Positions 62,023 to 64,000 of a stretch of DNA of 64,000 nucleotides are shown piece by piece. The stretch lies in NCBI GenBank assembly GCA_011525695.1, contig WYBX01000045.1:116865-180864 (forward strand). The letters run 5' to 3'. This stretch comes from Verrucomicrobiia bacterium (lineage in GTDB: Bacteria > Verrucomicrobiota > Verrucomicrobiia > Opitutales > Opitutaceae). Numbering within the stretch: position 1 is the first letter of the stretch; each line of letters opens with the position of its first letter. A program made the position numbers and the translations under genes. Below the pieces are notes generated by a model, which was given only the letters and a program-made list of their open reading frames with translations, was not told where the DNA came from and made no database searches.

Positions 62023-63839
62023 AATCCGTGGCCAGCGATGCACCGCCCCCTTCCCTGCCCGTCGCCGGCGCGCAGGAGGGGGCGATGCTGGCCTGGATGC
62101 AGGAAGTCGCGCCCTACGGCATCCTGACCACGGATACGGAACTCAATGTCCGCACATGGAATCGCTGGCTCGCTGGACACAGCGGGCTGGCCCCGGAGGC
62201 CGCGATCGGCCGGCCGCTCCTGGAACTCTTCCCCGAAATTCCGTCGCGCCGGATGGATGAGTATTTCCGCCGGGCGCTGTGCGGCGAGTCCAGCGTCCTC
62301 TCGTCGGTGCTGCACAAGCACCTGCTGCCGCTGCCATCGACCAGCCGCGAATACCCGCTGCCGCGAATGCTCCAGACGGCCCGGATTGCCCCGTTGATGC
62401 ACGAGGGACGGGTGGTCGGGACCATTGCGACGGTGGAGGACGTGACGCAGCGTGAACACCACGCCCGGGCATTGCGCCGGCAGCAGGAGCACGACCGGCT
62501 GCAGTCGCTCGCGCTGGGTCACCTGCTGGAGGCGGAGGAACCGCTGCAGGCCGCGGCCGACCTGTTTCCCCAGATCGCCGGCCCGTTGAAACTCGAGGTC
62601 TACCTGAACTACCTGCTCGTCCCCGGTTCCCGGGAGCTGGAGCTGCACGCCGCCGGGGGCATCCCGCCGGAATCGCGGAGGCTTATGGGGACGCTGGGAC
62701 TCGGCGATGGCCTCTGCGGCCGGGTCGCGCTCCGGCGGGAACCGGTGGTTGTACCTCACCTGCAGTCCAGCTCCGATCCCGGAGCACAGGCCTGCCGGAA
62801 GCTCGGGCTCCGATCGTACGCGGGCTTTCCGCTCTACGTTGGCGAGCGCACCCTCGGCACCCTGGCCTTCGGCAGCTATGCCCAGGACGTCATCGTGGCC
62901 GACGAGATCGAGTTCCTCACGCGGCTGTCGCAGTACTTTTCCGTGGCCATTGACCGCGCCTATCGCGAGCGCGATCTCCGCGATGCCCAGCAGAGCCTGA
63001 GCGAGCATGCCGGGCAGCTGGAGATGCGCATCGCGGAGCGGACGGCGCGGCTGCATGAGACGATCGAGCAGCTCGAGAGTTTTTCCTACACGATCGCCCA
63101 CGATCTCCGGGCGCCCATCCGGTCGCTCAAGGGCTTCACCGAGATTCTCCTCAGCGATTATGCGGCGGACGTGCCGGAGGATGCCCAGCTGCTGCTGCGG
63201 CGGCTGCAGCGCGCGAGCACACGGCTGGACGCGTTGACGCATGACCTCCTGAAATTCAGCCGGATCGCGCGGCACGAGGTGCAGCTTTCCCCCGTCGATC
63301 TCGATGAGCTGGTCACCGACATCCTGGCGTTGACGCCCGGGCTCAACGAGGGGGTGGTGACGATCGAGCCGCCACTCGGGAAGGTGTGCGCGCAGCGCAC
63401 GATGCTGCAGCAGTGCCTCTCCAATCTCTTCGACAATGCCCTGAAGTTCACCGCGCCCGGATCGCCGCTGCGGATCCGGGTCCATAGCGAGCGCCGGCAC
63501 GTGCCTTCCCCGCTCGCGGCTGCAGCCACCGAGCCGCCGTTCTCACCGGCCGCCACCGCCGCGTCGTCGGATGCTGGAGCTGAGCCTCAGGACCCCGGAA
63601 GCGAAAGCGTCCGGATTTGGATTGAGGACAATGGCATCGGAATCGCGCCGCATGCCCATGAGAAGATCTTCGGGATATTCGAACGCGTGAGCGGCCTCGA
63701 TCACGTGGAGGGCACGGGCATCGGGCTCGCGATTGTCGCCCGGGCCATGCAGCGGATGGGCGGCTCCTGCGGCGTCGAGTCGGCACCCGGCGCAGGCAGC
63801 CGGTTCTGGCTCGAGCTCGCCGCCGCCAACGCCGGCTGA
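62019..63839 (+). CDS. PAS-GAF sensor histidine kinase at the end of the chemosensory operon
   Basis: The 606-residue product has a PAS domain (about 24-150: APYGILTTDTELNVRTWN), a GAF domain (about 170-320: LNYLLVPGSRELELHAAGG, GLRSYAGFPLYVGERTLG), a coiled linker, a HisKA domain with His361 in SYTIAHDLRAPIRSL, and an HATPase domain (NLFDNALKFTAPGSPL, EDNGIGIAP, TGIGLAIVARAM). An Ala/Pro-rich insert of about 30 residues splits the ATPase region. There is no membrane segment. The organisation resembles bacteriophytochrome-family kinases without the bilin Cys being evident. The coupling to cheC suggests it belongs to the pathway; single-domain receivers at 11.8 and 54.0 kb are possible partners. 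Confidence 0.88.
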   Translation: MKSVASDAPPPSLPVAGAQEGAMLAWMQEVAPYGILTTDTELNVRTWNRWLAGHSGLAPEAAIGRPLLELFPEIPSRRMDEYFRRALCGESSVLSSVLHKHLLPLPSTSREYPLPRMLQTARIAPLMHEGRVVGTIATVEDVTQREHHARALRRQQEHDRLQSLALGHLLEAEEPLQAAADLFPQIAGPLKLEVYLNYLLVPGSRELELHAAGGIPPESRRLMGTLGLGDGLCGRVALRREPVVVPHLQSSSDPGAQACRKLGLRSYAGFPLYVGERTLGTLAFGSYAQDVIVADEIEFLTRLSQYFSVAIDRAYRERDLRDAQQSLSEHAGQLEMRIAERTARLHETIEQLESFSYTIAHDLRAPIRSLKGFTEILLSDYAADVPEDAQLLLRRLQRASTRLDALTHDLLKFSRIARHEVQLSPVDLDELVTDILALTPGLNEGVVTIEPPLGKVCAQRTMLQQCLSNLFDNALKFTAPGSPLRIRVHSERRHVPSPLAAAATEPPFSPAATAASSDAGAEPQDPGSESVRIWIEDNGIGIAPHAHEKIFGIFERVSGLDHVEGTGIGLAIVARAMQRMGGSCGVESAPGAGSRFWLELAAANAG

Positions 63840-63864
63840 TAACCGCAGCGTTTCCCACAGGAGC

Positions 63865-63952
63865 GTAGGGGTGCAGCCTCGCCTGCGCCCGCAGGACTCG
63901 GAATGACCCATTCGGAATGACATTCGTGGAGGGACGCCCTCCGTGGCGTCCT
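63865..63952. repeat. Two dispersed-repeat units after the kinase gene
   Basis: A GTAGGGGTGCAG...CTGCGCCC unit (63865-63890) is followed by a GGAGGGACG...CGTCC unit (63927-63952), the two repeat types also found at 47.98 and 48.77-49.04 kb. The remaining bases to the window edge hold no gene that I can see. Confidence 0.75.
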
Positions 63953-64000
63953 TAAACCCGATAGAAGTTTCATGCTGCGCAGCGGATCGATCTTCATGGC

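Overview
The window is GC-rich, gene-dense bacterial chromosome. The gene mix points to Verrucomicrobiota, most likely Opitutales/Opitutaceae: a type I sulfatase, Tat-exported Gfo/Idh/MocA oxidoreductases, a TonB receptor with a carboxypeptidase-like N-terminal domain, a GH38 mannosidase with a LacI regulator, AsmA- and PilX-like proteins, and intergenic spacers full of short palindromic repeats. This placement is inferred from gene content; no rRNA marker is present.

Layout. 0-3.2 kb: the N-terminal part of a sulfatase (runs off the left edge) and the helicase hrpB, both on the minus strand. 3.2-4.3 kb: no protein gene, but a cluster of DnaA-box-like 9-mers followed by what looks like a roughly 0.9 kb structured noncoding RNA ending in a strong intrinsic terminator. 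4.3-13.5 kb: housekeeping and signalling genes (secreted esterase, receiver-PAS-histidine kinase, typA, mannose-1-phosphate guanylyltransferase, PilX-like protein, single-domain receiver, CBS protein, small membrane protein). 13.6-24.4 kb: a small membrane protein, a large AsmA-like protein, an FAD amine oxidase, xylulokinase and a single-chain pyruvate carboxylase. 24.6-31.3 kb: sugar-oxidation genes (two Gfo/Idh/MocA proteins, an epimerase-like protein paired with a DapA-like aldolase), a TetR regulator, tRNA-Leu(GAG) and a phosphoesterase. 31.8-42.1 kb: a glycan-use locus (TonB receptor, cytoplasmic alpha-mannosidase, LacI regulator, phosphoesterase and sodium/solute symporter). 42.3-48 kb: a GT-C type membrane protein, an outer-membrane beta-barrel candidate, pyrD and an acidic-tailed protein.

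48.1-53.6 kb: three polysaccharide-export genes. The middle one encodes an unusual single chain joining a Wzz/Wzc-like inner-membrane protein to Wza-like export and SLBB domains. 54.0-63.8 kb: a complete chemosensory operon (receiver, cheA, cheW, a soluble receptor, cheR, cheB, cheY, cheC, sensor kinase) with chained stop/start overlaps and no flagellar gene beside it. Its position next to the export genes suggests, but does not show, control of a surface or pilus function rather than swimming.

Spacers carry several repeat families that recur within the window. Two copies of one 72-bp family each supply the stop codon of the adjacent minus-strand gene at the same repeat position. The best candidate for something new is the structured RNA at 3.37-4.26 kb; the Wzc-Wza fusion is second.
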